A DNA stretch of 64,000 nucleotides from Bryobacter sp. (GTDB lineage: Bacteria; Acidobacteriota; Terriglobia; Bryobacterales; Bryobacteraceae): contig JALHNH010000004.1 in assembly GCA_022843625.1 (NCBI GenBank), positions 62,001 through 126,000 on the forward strand. Reading direction: 5' to 3'. The position numbers were made by a program, and so were the translations under genes. Below the pieces are notes generated by a model, which saw only the letters and a list, made by a program, of their open reading frames with translations, did not search any database and was not told the DNA's origin. Within the stretch, counting starts at the first letter, position 1; each line of letters opens with the position of its first letter. Positions 50,598 through 59,796 of the stretch are shown here, in pieces.

Positions 50598-52101
50598 AGA
50601 CAGACCGGAAAGCGGCACCGCTGCGCTCCACCGCCCACTCCTCAAGAGCATAATCTTTGCCGTCTTCGGCTTCAAGCGTGAGAATCACCTCGTCGCCGCG
50701 AATCTCGCAACGGGCCAGGCGGACATGCTGGTCGCGGCTACGATCGAGAGCATCGGCGATACGGACAAAGGGTACCAGCAATTCCAGCGCACGGCGTTGC
50801 GAGGCCGAGAGTACCGATAGCTCCGGGTGCCGGTTGGCCGGGGTGCTCTTGCGATGGAAGCGGCAAAGCAGCGCAATGAGTTGCTTCTCGTCTTCAGTGA
50901 AGCCCGGAAGGTCAGCGTGCTTTACGAGGTAGTGCGAATGCTTGTGATGGCTGGTGTCGCTGACATAATGACCAACGTCGAGCAGGTGGCAGGCGGCTTC
51001 AAGCAGGCGTGCATAAGCGGGGTCGAGGCGGTGCAGCGGGCGCAGACGGTCAAAGAGCTCCACGGCAAAGGCAGCTGTAACTTTGGCGTGTGCCAGCGAG
51101 ATGCCGTAGCGCTTGGCCAGGGTCTCCACCGTGCGACGAAGTTCGTCGGGAAGTTTGCCGCTGCGGCGGGACTGGCCACCTCTGTTGTCGAGATCGGCAA
51201 TGATGCCTTCGCGTACTCCAGCATTTGAATAATAAAGCGCACGCAGGTCGAAGCGCTCCATCGCCCGCAAAAAGACCGCGACACCGGCCACGATGATTTC
51301 GGCGCGGCGCGGGCCGATGCCTGTCATGCTGCGCCGGCGGTCGATCGGCATTTCAATCAGTTCGCGGTAGAGCTTGCGCACTTGCTCCTGGGTGGCCATC
51401 TGCTGGTTTGCCACTTCGCGCTCGTTGCGTGCGATACCGTTGACGGCGCACACAATAGCCGCCGCGCTAGCTGAAGTGGCGATACCCCGCACAAAGGCCT
51501 GACGGCCAAGACGGCGCACAACAAGTTCCAGCTTTTCGTCAATGAATTCCTGGAGCCGCAGAATCTGTTCGCGGCGGGGCGGGTCTTTGTCGAGAAATAC
51601 TTCTTTGAGGCGCACGGCCCCAAGCGGGCGCGAGTAGCCTTCTACCATCGCACCAGACTGCATCAGGACAAATTCCGCACTTCCACCTCCAACGTCGATG
51701 ATCAGAACAGGCTCTTCGTTTTGAGGCCAGGTGACGTTGACACCAAGGCCAATCAGGCGAGCTTCTTCGACACCGCTGATGATCTCGATCGGTGCGCCGA
51801 GGGCTGCTGTGGCGCGAAAAAGAAAGTCAGCCTGGTTGCTTGCGTCACGGGTGGCGCTGGTGGCGACCGTGCGCATCGTTGCACCACCGTGCGAAGCTAC
51901 AATTCCCCGAAAGCGGGTGAGCACTTCTTCGGTCAGGCGGATGGCGTTCTCGTCGAGGATGCCACGGGTGAAGACGCTTTCGCCGAGACGGGTAACCTGG
52001 CGATCTTCCGCCAGCCTCGTCAATTGCCCTTGGGCATCGACATCAGCGACAAGCAGTCGCATCGAGTTGCTGCCAATATCAACAGCAGCGTATCTGGCCA
52101 T
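50566..52101 (-). CDS. Ppx/GppA exopolyphosphatase-family phosphatase
   Basis: A 511-residue actin-fold phosphohydrolase. The phosphate-1 loop is YAAVDIGSNSMRLLVADV at residues 4-21 and phosphate-2 is IIDVGGGSAEFVLM; residues 1-300 make up the Ppx/GppA core. The C-terminal third is an HD-like domain (LLDVGHYVSDTSHHKHSHYL, LIALLCRFHRK), as in E. coli Ppx and GppA. The enzyme hydrolyses polyphosphate or pppGpp; the two activities cannot be told apart by sequence here. It is 5 bases after the dehydrogenase gene on the same strand, so probably co-transcribed. Confidence 0.9.
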   Translation of the reverse strand: MARYAAVDIGSNSMRLLVADVDAQGQLTRLAEDRQVTRLGESVFTRGILDENAIRLTEEVLTRFRGIVASHGGATMRTVATSATRDASNQADFLFRATAALGAPIEIISGVEEARLIGLGVNVTWPQNEEPVLIIDVGGGSAEFVLMQSGAMVEGYSRPLGAVRLKEVFLDKDPPRREQILRLQEFIDEKLELVVRRLGRQAFVRGIATSASAAAIVCAVNGIARNEREVANQQMATQEQVRKLYRELIEMPIDRRRSMTGIGPRRAEIIVAGVAVFLRAMERFDLRALYYSNAGVREGIIADLDNRGGQSRRSGKLPDELRRTVETLAKRYGISLAHAKVTAAFAVELFDRLRPLHRLDPAYARLLEAACHLLDVGHYVSDTSHHKHSHYLVKHADLPGFTEDEKQLIALLCRFHRKSTPANRHPELSVLSASQRRALELLVPFVRIADALDRSRDQHVRLARCEIRGDEVILTLEAEDGKDYALEEWAVERSGAAFRSVYEKNLVVSKL

Positions 52102-52106
52102 CCGGT

Positions 52107-53174
52107 CTAGTATCCCGCTACTTTATCGACCACTGCGAGGAGTGGCTCGCCCAGTGAGTAGCGGCGGAGGTTTTCAGCGAAATGCGCAACCAGACGTACT
52201 TGGCGCTCGACACCCCAACCTGAGGTGTGCGGCGTCATCACCACGTTGTTGCATTCAAAGATCGGGTGGTTGGCCGGGATCGGCTCCATCGGGAAGACGT
52301 CGAGACCTGCGCCACGCAGATGACCTTCCTTAAGCACCTTTACGAGAGCCATATCATCGAAAAGTTTGCCGCGCGACATCGCGATAAAGATCGAGCCCTT
52401 CTTCATCGAACGAAAAATCGCCTCGTTAAACATACGTTCTGTCTTGGGAGTGTGCGGTGCGGCGCTGACAAGCACATCCACCTGCTTGGCCATCTCGGGG
52501 AACCATGCTGGCTCGCGGAGAATGTCGACAAAGTCAGGCTTGGGCATGGGCTTGGCATCTGTGGCCCACACCTTCATCCCGAAGCCGTAGTGAGCGCGTT
52601 TGCCGATTTCTGTACCGATGCCACCCATGCCGACAATGCCCATGGTTCGGCCGGCAAGTTCGATATGGTCAGGTGATTTGACGTCGCCGATGGGGTCCCA
52701 TTGCTTCTTGTAGAACTGCGGCATGTAGTAAGTGCTGATACCACGTGAGATGCAGAGCAGTAAGCCCATGGCGGTTTCGGCAATAGCAGGCGCAAAAACG
52801 CGGGCCATGTTGGTGACCATGATGGGCGAGGCGAGCACCTTCTTGTCGAAGCTCTCCATACCTGCGCCTCCAGCTTGAATCCACTTGAGCTTGGGCGCGT
52901 AGTCGAGGTCTGCTGCACCAATTCCACCAAAGACCACTTCAGCCTGCGGCAGCTTCGAGCGCATATCCTGGCGACTGGTAGATTTGATGATCTCCACTTT
53001 CCGGCCCTTCACTGCATTGACGAAGCTGGCGATTTCTTTTTCGTCAAAATCCTGCATGAGGAGAATGCGCAGCGGCTCTGAGCTTTGGGCTTGCAAACCT
53101 TGCCCGAGGGCCAATACCGCAGGGCTGGCAAACAGGGCACGACGCGAAATTGATTTAGGCATTTGAGTGGACAT
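52107..53174 (-). CDS. D-2-hydroxyacid dehydrogenase with Tat-like signal
   Basis: A 355-residue NAD-dependent dehydrogenase with the nucleotide loop GIVGMGGIGTEIG, the catalytic Arg in IAMSRGKLFDD, Glu expected in the LDVFPMEPIP segment and His in MTPHTSGWG. Unusually, the N-terminus reads SISRRALFASPAVLALGQGLQAQ, a twin-arginine-type signal. If real, the folded, cofactor-loaded enzyme would be exported. Met5 is an equally good start. The divergent amino-acid permease begins 17 bases away. Substrate is unknown; glyoxylate/phosphoglycerate-like acids are typical. Confidence 0.83.
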   Translation of the reverse strand: MSTQMPKSISRRALFASPAVLALGQGLQAQSSEPLRILLMQDFDEKEIASFVNAVKGRKVEIIKSTSRQDMRSKLPQAEVVFGGIGAADLDYAPKLKWIQAGGAGMESFDKKVLASPIMVTNMARVFAPAIAETAMGLLLCISRGISTYYMPQFYKKQWDPIGDVKSPDHIELAGRTMGIVGMGGIGTEIGKRAHYGFGMKVWATDAKPMPKPDFVDILREPAWFPEMAKQVDVLVSAAPHTPKTERMFNEAIFRSMKKGSIFIAMSRGKLFDDMALVKVLKEGHLRGAGLDVFPMEPIPANHPIFECNNVVMTPHTSGWGVERQVRLVAHFAENLRRYSLGEPLLAVVDKVAGY

Positions 53175-53191
53175 GGGTTGAGAATATCACT

Positions 53192-54487
53192 ATGCCAAAT
53201 GAACTCAAGCGTCATCTTTCGTGGCTCGACGCTGTAAGCGTGGTTGTGGGAATCGTGATCGGGGCGGGTATCTTCGTGACGCCTCAGGAACTGGCTCGAT
53301 TGCTGCCTTCAACCAACGCAATGATGCTGGCCTGGCTCGTTTCGGGGACGCTCGTGTTTTGTGGCGCGCTGGCCTTTGCCGAGTTGAGCACGATGATGCC
53401 TGCAACGGGCGGGCTCTACATCTACTTGCGCGAGGCCTTTGGGCCGGCTGTCGCGTTCTCTAGCGGCTGGGTGCATCTGTTTGCTCTGTTTTCAGGGGCA
53501 ACGGCTTTTGTGGCTTCGGGCTTTGCCCGGTATCTGAATGCGCTGATACCGGTAGAGGCAGCTATGCAAGTGCCGATTACAATCATGCTGATTGCGTCGA
53601 TTGCGTTGCTCGGGGCCGTGTCCACAAGAGGTGCGGTATTGCTTCAGAACATCACAAACGTTGCAAAAATCCTTGCCCTGCTTGCATTGATTGGGCTTTC
53701 GTTTTTTGCTCCGGCTGCCGCTGTGTCTGCGCCAGTAGACATCCCGGTGGCTTCGTTTGGCGCTGCGCTCGCCTCTTGCTTCTTCTGTTATGAGGGGTGG
53801 AGTTATGCAGGCTTTGTTGCCGGCGAGATGAAGAACCCCAGGCGAGATTTGCCGAGAGCTTTTGCAATCAGCTTTGTGGTTGTCGTGGCGCTTTACCTGA
53901 TGGTGAACCTGGCCTATGTTCGGGTCTTGACGATTGCCGAATTGCAGGCCAGCGGGCAGGTGGGGGCCGATGTTGCCGGGCGCGTTTTGGGGCCGGTGGG
54001 TGCGAAGTTGCTGGCCATTGTGATTCTGCTCGCGATTGTTGGCACCGTTAACGGGCTTACACTAACGGCGTCGCGCATGTATTACGCGCAGTCGCTCGAC
54101 GGGCTCTTTCTGCCGGGGCTAGAGCGCATTCATCCCAAATTCGGCACCCCGCTGGCAGCGATCGCAGCTCATGCGCTTGTGTCGAGCTTGCTCGTTCTCT
54201 TCTCCTCAAGCCTCGGCTTTGTTTTGACGCTGGCCATCAGCGCTGCATGGCTTTACTACGCCATTGCAGTAGTGGGCCTGATGCGCTTGCGTTCTTCACA
54301 ACCGGATCGTGAGCGGCCCTACAAGATGTGGGGCTACCCGTTGACGCCCCTGCTTTTCCTGCTTGGGACCGTAGGATTCCTTGCCAGCCTGACGTCACAA
54401 AGCCCAAAACCAGCGCTTTGTGTATTGGTAATCATGGCAGCGAGTTTTCCGATCCATGCATTCATAGGAAGATCAAAGAGTGCATGA
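53192..54487 (+). CDS. APC-superfamily amino acid permease
   Basis: A 431-residue transporter with twelve predicted helices. Helix 1 has the broken-helix motif GIVIGAGIFVTPQEL, followed by the conserved AELSTMMPATGGLYIYLREAFGP segment and CFFCYEGWSYAGFVAGEMKNPRRDLPRA in helix 6-7. These are signatures of the LAT/APC group, which takes up or exchanges amino acids across the inner membrane. Its end overlaps the GTG of the kynureninase-like gene by 8 bases, suggesting that the substrate is metabolised by that enzyme; this is inference. Confidence 0.9.
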   Translation: MPNELKRHLSWLDAVSVVVGIVIGAGIFVTPQELARLLPSTNAMMLAWLVSGTLVFCGALAFAELSTMMPATGGLYIYLREAFGPAVAFSSGWVHLFALFSGATAFVASGFARYLNALIPVEAAMQVPITIMLIASIALLGAVSTRGAVLLQNITNVAKILALLALIGLSFFAPAAAVSAPVDIPVASFGAALASCFFCYEGWSYAGFVAGEMKNPRRDLPRAFAISFVVVVALYLMVNLAYVRVLTIAELQASGQVGADVAGRVLGPVGAKLLAIVILLAIVGTVNGLTLTASRMYYAQSLDGLFLPGLERIHPKFGTPLAAIAAHALVSSLLVLFSSSLGFVLTLAISAAWLYYAIAVVGLMRLRSSQPDRERPYKMWGYPLTPLLFLLGTVGFLASLTSQSPKPALCVLVIMAASFPIHAFIGRSKSA

Positions 54488-55649
54488 CCCGTTGTTGAAG
54501 TGGCGCGAAGAGTTTCCCACCCTCGCCCACACCGTCCATATGATCAGCCATTCGCTGGGCGCGATGCCCCGCAAGACACGAGAGAGGCTGACGCAGTTCG
54601 CCGATGAATGGACCAACCGCTCCATCCGCGCCTGGAGCGAAGGCTGGTGGGACATGCCCATTACCGTTGGGGATCTGATCGGCGAGATCATCGATGCACC
54701 CAAACGCAGTGTGGTGATGCACCAGAACGTTTCGATCTGCCAGCAAGTGATTCTGAGTGCCCTCGACTGGAGCGGCAAACGGAACAAGCTCGTAACCGAG
54801 AGTCTGAACTTTCCTTCGAACCATTACATCTTCCATCACTGGCCTCGATATGGTGCGCGAGTGATTGAAGTGGATTCTGATGATGGGCGCACGGTCCCTC
54901 TCGAAAAACTGTTAGCGGCGATCGATGAAGAGACATTGCTGGTGACGGTTTCGCATGTCACCTTCCGCAGTTCTTATCTGCAGAACGTGGCAGCGATCAT
55001 CGAGAAGGCGCACCGCGTGGGAGCACTGGTAATGATCGACACTTACCAGAGCTGCGGCACGGTGCCGTTCAGCGTGCGCGAGCTGGGTGTCGATTTTGCG
55101 ACTGGCGGCAGTGTGAAGTGGCTTTGTGGTGGGCCCGGGGCGGCTTACCTCTATGTGCGGCCCGATTTACTCAAGACGCTGGAGCCCGCAGCAACGGGTT
55201 GGATGGCGCACAAGGAGCCCTTTGCTTTCACGCCAGGGCCGATTGAATTTGCCGATGACGCAACGCGCCTGCTCAATGGCACGCCTGCCATTCCGGCGCT
55301 ATACGCCGCAATGTCTGGTTACGAGATCGTGCGCGATATTGGCGTGCCGGCGATTCGCGTCAAGAGCCAGCGGCAGACGCAGCGGCTGATGGAACTTGCA
55401 TCTGAAGCCGGATTACCTTTTAACGGAATCGCAGATCCAAATGAGCGTGGCGGAGTGGTGATCTTTGATGTGCCCAATGGCAAAGAAGTAACGGCAGAGC
55501 TACTGCGCCGGGACATCCTTGTGGACTATCGCCCGGGCGCCGGAATCCGGATTGCGCCTCACTTCTATACCAGCGATGAGGAGCTCGAGCAGTGCATTCA
55601 GGAGATCCGCAACATCTCGAGCACTCTGCGTTCCACCGTGGCCCACTGA
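54480..55649 (+). CDS. class V aminotransferase, kynureninase-like
   Basis: A 389-residue fold-type I PLP enzyme. The PLP lysine lies in DFATGGSVKWLCGGPGAAYLYV, which closely resembles the kynureninase motif (GSHKWLCGGPG), with the ring-contacting Asp in VMIDTYQSCG and FRSSYLQN upstream. Kynureninase hydrolyses kynurenine to anthranilate; related members act as cysteine desulfurases or isopenicillin-N epimerases, so the exact reaction is not settled. GTG start lies inside the permease gene. The last 52 bases overlap the convergent alpha/beta hydrolase gene. Confidence 0.82.
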   Translation: MHDPLLKWREEFPTLAHTVHMISHSLGAMPRKTRERLTQFADEWTNRSIRAWSEGWWDMPITVGDLIGEIIDAPKRSVVMHQNVSICQQVILSALDWSGKRNKLVTESLNFPSNHYIFHHWPRYGARVIEVDSDDGRTVPLEKLLAAIDEETLLVTVSHVTFRSSYLQNVAAIIEKAHRVGALVMIDTYQSCGTVPFSVRELGVDFATGGSVKWLCGGPGAAYLYVRPDLLKTLEPAATGWMAHKEPFAFTPGPIEFADDATRLLNGTPAIPALYAAMSGYEIVRDIGVPAIRVKSQRQTQRLMELASEAGLPFNGIADPNERGGVVIFDVPNGKEVTAELLRRDILVDYRPGAGIRIAPHFYTSDEELEQCIQEIRNISSTLRSTVAH

Positions 55650-56404
55650 GGCGAGGCTGGGTCGATCAGTTCAAAATGTCCGCCAGGCAGCAGGTCGAGT
55701 TTTACTTTGTCACCGGCTCTAAGAGCCGCATCTACATAGCGCTTTGCAATCTCGGGCGGCACAATGTTGTCCTTCTCGCCCTGAATCAGGACCGTTGGCT
55801 TCTTGAGAGGCAAACGCTCGATGGGAGAGGCTTGCTTGTAGCGGTCTGGCACTTGATCGGGCGTACCGCCAAGAAAATCTTTCACCACTTCTTTGCTGAG
55901 CTTCAGCTCCTGAGCGCGGCGAAGGTCGGCTACACCTGCAAGTGAGATAACTCCCTTGACCAACGGCAGTTCTGAACCGAGATAAAGCGCCAGATGGCCG
56001 CCAGCAGAGTGGCCCATCGCGATGCTTCGCTTGAGCTTGAGCGGGTACTTTTTGGCCAGAGTCTTTATGTGGAGCGCTGCAGCCTTGACGTCATCAAAGG
56101 TGCCAGGCCAGCCGCCGCCTGGGTTACCGATACGGCGGTATTCAATCGACCAGGTAGCGATGCCCTTTTGCCGCAAGGCTTCACAAAGATGGCCGTTATG
56201 TTCGAGATCATAAGCCGCGCGCCAGAAGCCCCCGTGAATGTTGATCACCAGTGGATGTGGGCCTTTGCCCGCAGGCAGGCGCAGATCGCCGAATTGCAAC
56301 GGGTCTCTGCCGTAGGGGATTCGGTGCTCCGCCTTTGGCGGCGTCTTCTCCAGGATGGCTTGGGCCTTGGCAGCCATGGCGGTAAGGGCAAAGCGGCGGG
56401 TCAT
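55598..56404 (-). CDS. alpha/beta hydrolase, exported esterase-like
   Basis: A 268-residue hydrolase with the oxyanion-loop motif NIHGGFWRA, nucleophile elbow MGHSAGGHLA, Asp in IQGEKDNIVP and His in PGGHFELID: a complete triad of the carboxylesterase/kynurenine-formamidase-like group. The N-terminal MTRRFALTAMAAKAQA has a twin-arginine pair but a weak hydrophobic core. Being next to a kynureninase-like gene, a formamidase role is tempting but the genes are convergent. Its start overlaps the stop of the M16 protease by 4 bases, so it belongs with that gene. Confidence 0.8.
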   Translation of the reverse strand: MTRRFALTAMAAKAQAILEKTPPKAEHRIPYGRDPLQFGDLRLPAGKGPHPLVINIHGGFWRAAYDLEHNGHLCEALRQKGIATWSIEYRRIGNPGGGWPGTFDDVKAAALHIKTLAKKYPLKLKRSIAMGHSAGGHLALYLGSELPLVKGVISLAGVADLRRAQELKLSKEVVKDFLGGTPDQVPDRYKQASPIERLPLKKPTVLIQGEKDNIVPPEIAKRYVDAALRAGDKVKLDLLPGGHFELIDPASPQWATVERRVLEMLRIS

Positions 56405-59400
56405 TCGGTGACAATCCAGTAATCGCGCGGATAGAGGCGATAGAGCGGTTCGCCAAGGTAGGCTTCCCAGGCAGCCAGTTGCTTTTCCGGCCCGATGACG
56501 TAATAAGTCGCGTCTGTAGATGGAGCTTGCTTTTCGCCGTATCCAGGCAGCACCCGAGCGTAGCCGGCGTCCATGCGTTGATACAGCTCAGCATCCAGAT
56601 TCGGCTTCTCACGCAGCTTGAGTATGTTGGAGCGGAAGGCGCGCACGGCCTCTGGAGATAGTCCATCGACGAGGTCTGCAGCCAGGGCGGCTGTGCGTGA
56701 TTCAAAGCTGCTGCCGGCTCGGGTGCCGGAGAAAACCTGGGCCAAAGTGTATTCGGCGAGAGACTTGTCTCGAGGTGCGGTCTTCAAGGCGTTGACGACG
56801 AAGCCAAGGGTTTGCGGTAGCTCTGGAGTGCGCTCGGCATAGTAGTGGCTGCGGCCTTCAAAAGCGCTGGAGCGCAAGCCGTTTGAATAAGCAAGACCGG
56901 CGCTCCAGGTCTTCATGAAGACACCATGTGGCCCGGCGCCGCCGAAAAGCTTGAAGGCCAGAAACTGCAGGGCCGATTCTTCGTCCAGATCAAAGAGGCT
57001 CACTGCCTTGACCGAGTGCAGGTGAACGCCTCCCTGCATATTGGGTGCTAGTAAGCCAACGTATTGGGGCTCGGCACTGAGCTTCTCGCGGGCCATGACG
57101 CGCCTGGCAACAGATCTTGGCACCTTCGGGGCATTGGGTAATGCGGGCTCGCTTGAGAGGCCGGCAATGAGGGTCTCGAGGTGTGGCTCCAATGCGGCAA
57201 TGTTCTCGGGTGAGGCCGTAAGATACATTCGAGCGTTGGCCTTCTTAAGCAGAGTTTTACGAACGGCATCCAGTTCCGCGATGGCGTCTTCGACCGGCGT
57301 GAGAAGGTCTTCGGCCGTGACGCGCACCAGATACCTCCAGTCCTCTTCTTGTGAGGATTCAGGGAACTCGCTGGCGATGTGGAGAAGGTCTTTTGCCAGG
57401 TCGCTCGATTCCCCTTCAACCTGAGCTTTCGTGGCGAGGCTGCGGAGCCATGCGGCGGTGCCGGCATCGGGCTCGGTGAGCATCCAGCGCAGACGATGCA
57501 AGTGATGGAGCTGGGCATGAAAGCTGGAGAGGCTGAGATAAAAGGGATCATCCTGATAAGTCCAGCAGTTGGCGGGGCCATTGACCCAGGTTTCTTCGCT
57601 GCGCGTCATGGTGGCGCGGAGAGCATTGATGCTTTGATCAACAAGGTCCTTGAGGCGGCTGCGGTTCTCAACGGTCCAGTAGGGAGCAAACAGTGTGGCC
57701 TCCATCCAGGAGAGGGCCGCTTTGGCTTCATCCAGCGTATTGCCTGCGCCGGTGATCGTAAGCTCAATGCGACCGCTAGTAGGGTTGGAGGTAAACGACG
57801 CGCCCACGCCTAAAATCTCGCGGCGGATTTGCTGCATGGCTTCTTCGTAGCTGAGGGTTTTGCCGTCTTTAGTGAGGCCGGTGCCGCTGAGCATCGCGGG
57901 CAAAATCGAGGCGAAGATGAGCTGGCGGCCCGAGAGTTCGCGTGCGTTCAGTGCAAGACCAATGGTGGCGCTGCTCATGCCTGAGAACCTGCCCACGATC
58001 AGGGGAATTTGGCTGGCTACGGTCTTCACCTCATAGTCGAGCTGATCGTCGAGTGTCAGCGGAGGATGGTCGACGAATCGGGCTGGGGTATCCATGCTTT
58101 GGACGCGCTCGAGCTCGGCCGTGGCAGCATCGTAGTCCTGCTTGTAGAAGAAGATCGCCTGTTGCTCGTTGCTTGCGCCGTAGTGGTGCATGAGGCGTGT
58201 GGCTTCGGCCTCGAGGCGAGCTCTGAGGGCCGTATCTTCGGCCTCAAGAAGCTCGTTCGACGCTTTGGCTGCAACGATGTAAGGCTGCTTGTCGAGCAGT
58301 TGCCACTCACGGATCTTCTCGCGCCAGATGTTCTTGCCGCTGGCGAGAATGCCCTCGAGGTATGCGAAAAGTTCAGGTTGCGCGAGCGATTTCACGAAGC
58401 CCGGCTCGTCGTTGAGGTCGCGAAGAAGACTTGGCCAGATGCTTTGGCTCATGCGGCCGCCAAAGCCGGGAGGAGAGCTGGTGAGCTTGTCGCCCGAACG
58501 CTTCATACGCAGCAGGTTGGCCTGCATACGGTCGTGAAAGTCGCGCAGCTCCGGGCTGTCATCGGGCCAGGCCGCAACCCGGGCAAGCTCGCCCTTGACC
58601 AGATCGCAGATTTCAAGCAGGCGCGGGGTGTCGACCTGCGAGGCCGCGAGGTCTGGAATGTAGACATAGAAGCCGGCATAGGCTTCGTTGTCGAAACCCA
58701 TGGCAACCGAGCGGGCACCGGTGTCTGTCTGGCGGGTTTTGGAATCGATAAAGAGCTTGTAGAGATTGGTAGAGGGGTCGCCTCCAAAGGCCTGGGCAAA
58801 GAGGTCGGCAAGTGATTCGTCCCTCGAGTCAAGACGAGGTAGTAGGGGCCAGGCAAAGTGTGCAGGGCCCGGTTGTTGCAGGTTCTGTGACGGGAACTCC
58901 GTAATCTCAATTGCGCCTTCCGGGGCGGGCTTGGGCTCGGGGAGATCGCTCCATTTGGAGCCCGGGCGCACGGGTGTGTCGCCTTGAAGAGAGGCGAGGA
59001 TCGTGTCGTAGCGGGCGAGAGCGTTTTCAAGCGCTATGCCCTTCGGCAGGCTCGTGATCATCTCGATGTTGGCCAGATGATAGTTGGCCGCATGGAAGCG
59101 GCGGATGTGCTCGGGCAACATGTTGCGCATGTGCGCCGGGTCGCCACCCGAGTCGTAGCTCACCGGGTGATTCGGGCCCAGCAGCAGGCGGCCCATCGCG
59201 CGATAGGTGCGGTAGCCGGGCTGAGAGGCCGCGCTAATCATCTCGGCGTAGATCGAGCCTTTTTCTTCCAGTTCGAGCTTGCCGCCTTCGACTTCACGCA
59301 CACCAAAGTTGCGCACTTCGCGGCGGATTTCTTCATCGGTGTAATCGGGGTTGAGCAGGGCGTAGCTGGAGCGTTCAAAGTGTTCGAAGTAGGCTTCGAT

Positions 59401-59751
59401 ACCAGCGTTAACGGCGAACGGATAGCAAGTCTTAAGTTGTTGGGTAAAGGCGGTAGATTCCACCATCGACATGGTTTCACGCGCAGCAACGGCGCGGCCT
59501 ACGTTACCTTTGCCTAGAACGAGATGTTCCTGAGTGTGAGGCTCACCCATGTTAGAGACAGGGAAGGTATGCACCAGCAGATAACTCTGGGGCACAGTCT
59601 GGATCTCGATCAGATCGAGTTGAAACTGGCTCTTGTTATGGACGAAGCGGGCCCCCATGGCCTGCCCCATTCCGTTGGTGTAAACCGCTTTGGCTGTAAA
59701 GCCGGCGATTGCTTGGTCTTCGGTCAGGTCCTGATACGTCACTCTTACCAT
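56401..59751 (-). CDS. M16C-family metalloprotease (PreP-like)
   Basis: An 1116-residue insulinase-type protease. The inverted zinc motif is His72-x-x-Glu75-His76 in EPHTQEHLVLG, with a downstream Glu expected in the GGKLELEEKGSIYAEM segment. Length and the four-domain organisation in one chain match the M16C group (presequence protease and bacterial relatives), which close around and degrade peptides up to about 65 residues. There is no signal peptide, so it is probably cytoplasmic. It overlaps the following hydrolase gene by 4 bases. Confidence 0.88.
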   Translation of the reverse strand: MVRVTYQDLTEDQAIAGFTAKAVYTNGMGQAMGARFVHNKSQFQLDLIEIQTVPQSYLLVHTFPVSNMGEPHTQEHLVLGKGNVGRAVAARETMSMVESTAFTQQLKTCYPFAVNAGIEAYFEHFERSSYALLNPDYTDEEIRREVRNFGVREVEGGKLELEEKGSIYAEMISAASQPGYRTYRAMGRLLLGPNHPVSYDSGGDPAHMRNMLPEHIRRFHAANYHLANIEMITSLPKGIALENALARYDTILASLQGDTPVRPGSKWSDLPEPKPAPEGAIEITEFPSQNLQQPGPAHFAWPLLPRLDSRDESLADLFAQAFGGDPSTNLYKLFIDSKTRQTDTGARSVAMGFDNEAYAGFYVYIPDLAASQVDTPRLLEICDLVKGELARVAAWPDDSPELRDFHDRMQANLLRMKRSGDKLTSSPPGFGGRMSQSIWPSLLRDLNDEPGFVKSLAQPELFAYLEGILASGKNIWREKIREWQLLDKQPYIVAAKASNELLEAEDTALRARLEAEATRLMHHYGASNEQQAIFFYKQDYDAATAELERVQSMDTPARFVDHPPLTLDDQLDYEVKTVASQIPLIVGRFSGMSSATIGLALNARELSGRQLIFASILPAMLSGTGLTKDGKTLSYEEAMQQIRREILGVGASFTSNPTSGRIELTITGAGNTLDEAKAALSWMEATLFAPYWTVENRSRLKDLVDQSINALRATMTRSEETWVNGPANCWTYQDDPFYLSLSSFHAQLHHLHRLRWMLTEPDAGTAAWLRSLATKAQVEGESSDLAKDLLHIASEFPESSQEEDWRYLVRVTAEDLLTPVEDAIAELDAVRKTLLKKANARMYLTASPENIAALEPHLETLIAGLSSEPALPNAPKVPRSVARRVMAREKLSAEPQYVGLLAPNMQGGVHLHSVKAVSLFDLDEESALQFLAFKLFGGAGPHGVFMKTWSAGLAYSNGLRSSAFEGRSHYYAERTPELPQTLGFVVNALKTAPRDKSLAEYTLAQVFSGTRAGSSFESRTAALAADLVDGLSPEAVRAFRSNILKLREKPNLDAELYQRMDAGYARVLPGYGEKQAPSTDATYYVIGPEKQLAAWEAYLGEPLYRLYPRDYWIVTE

Positions 59752-59796
59752 GCTGCCACGTAAGCATCGGGCGGCCTGAAGAATTACTTCAAGAGT

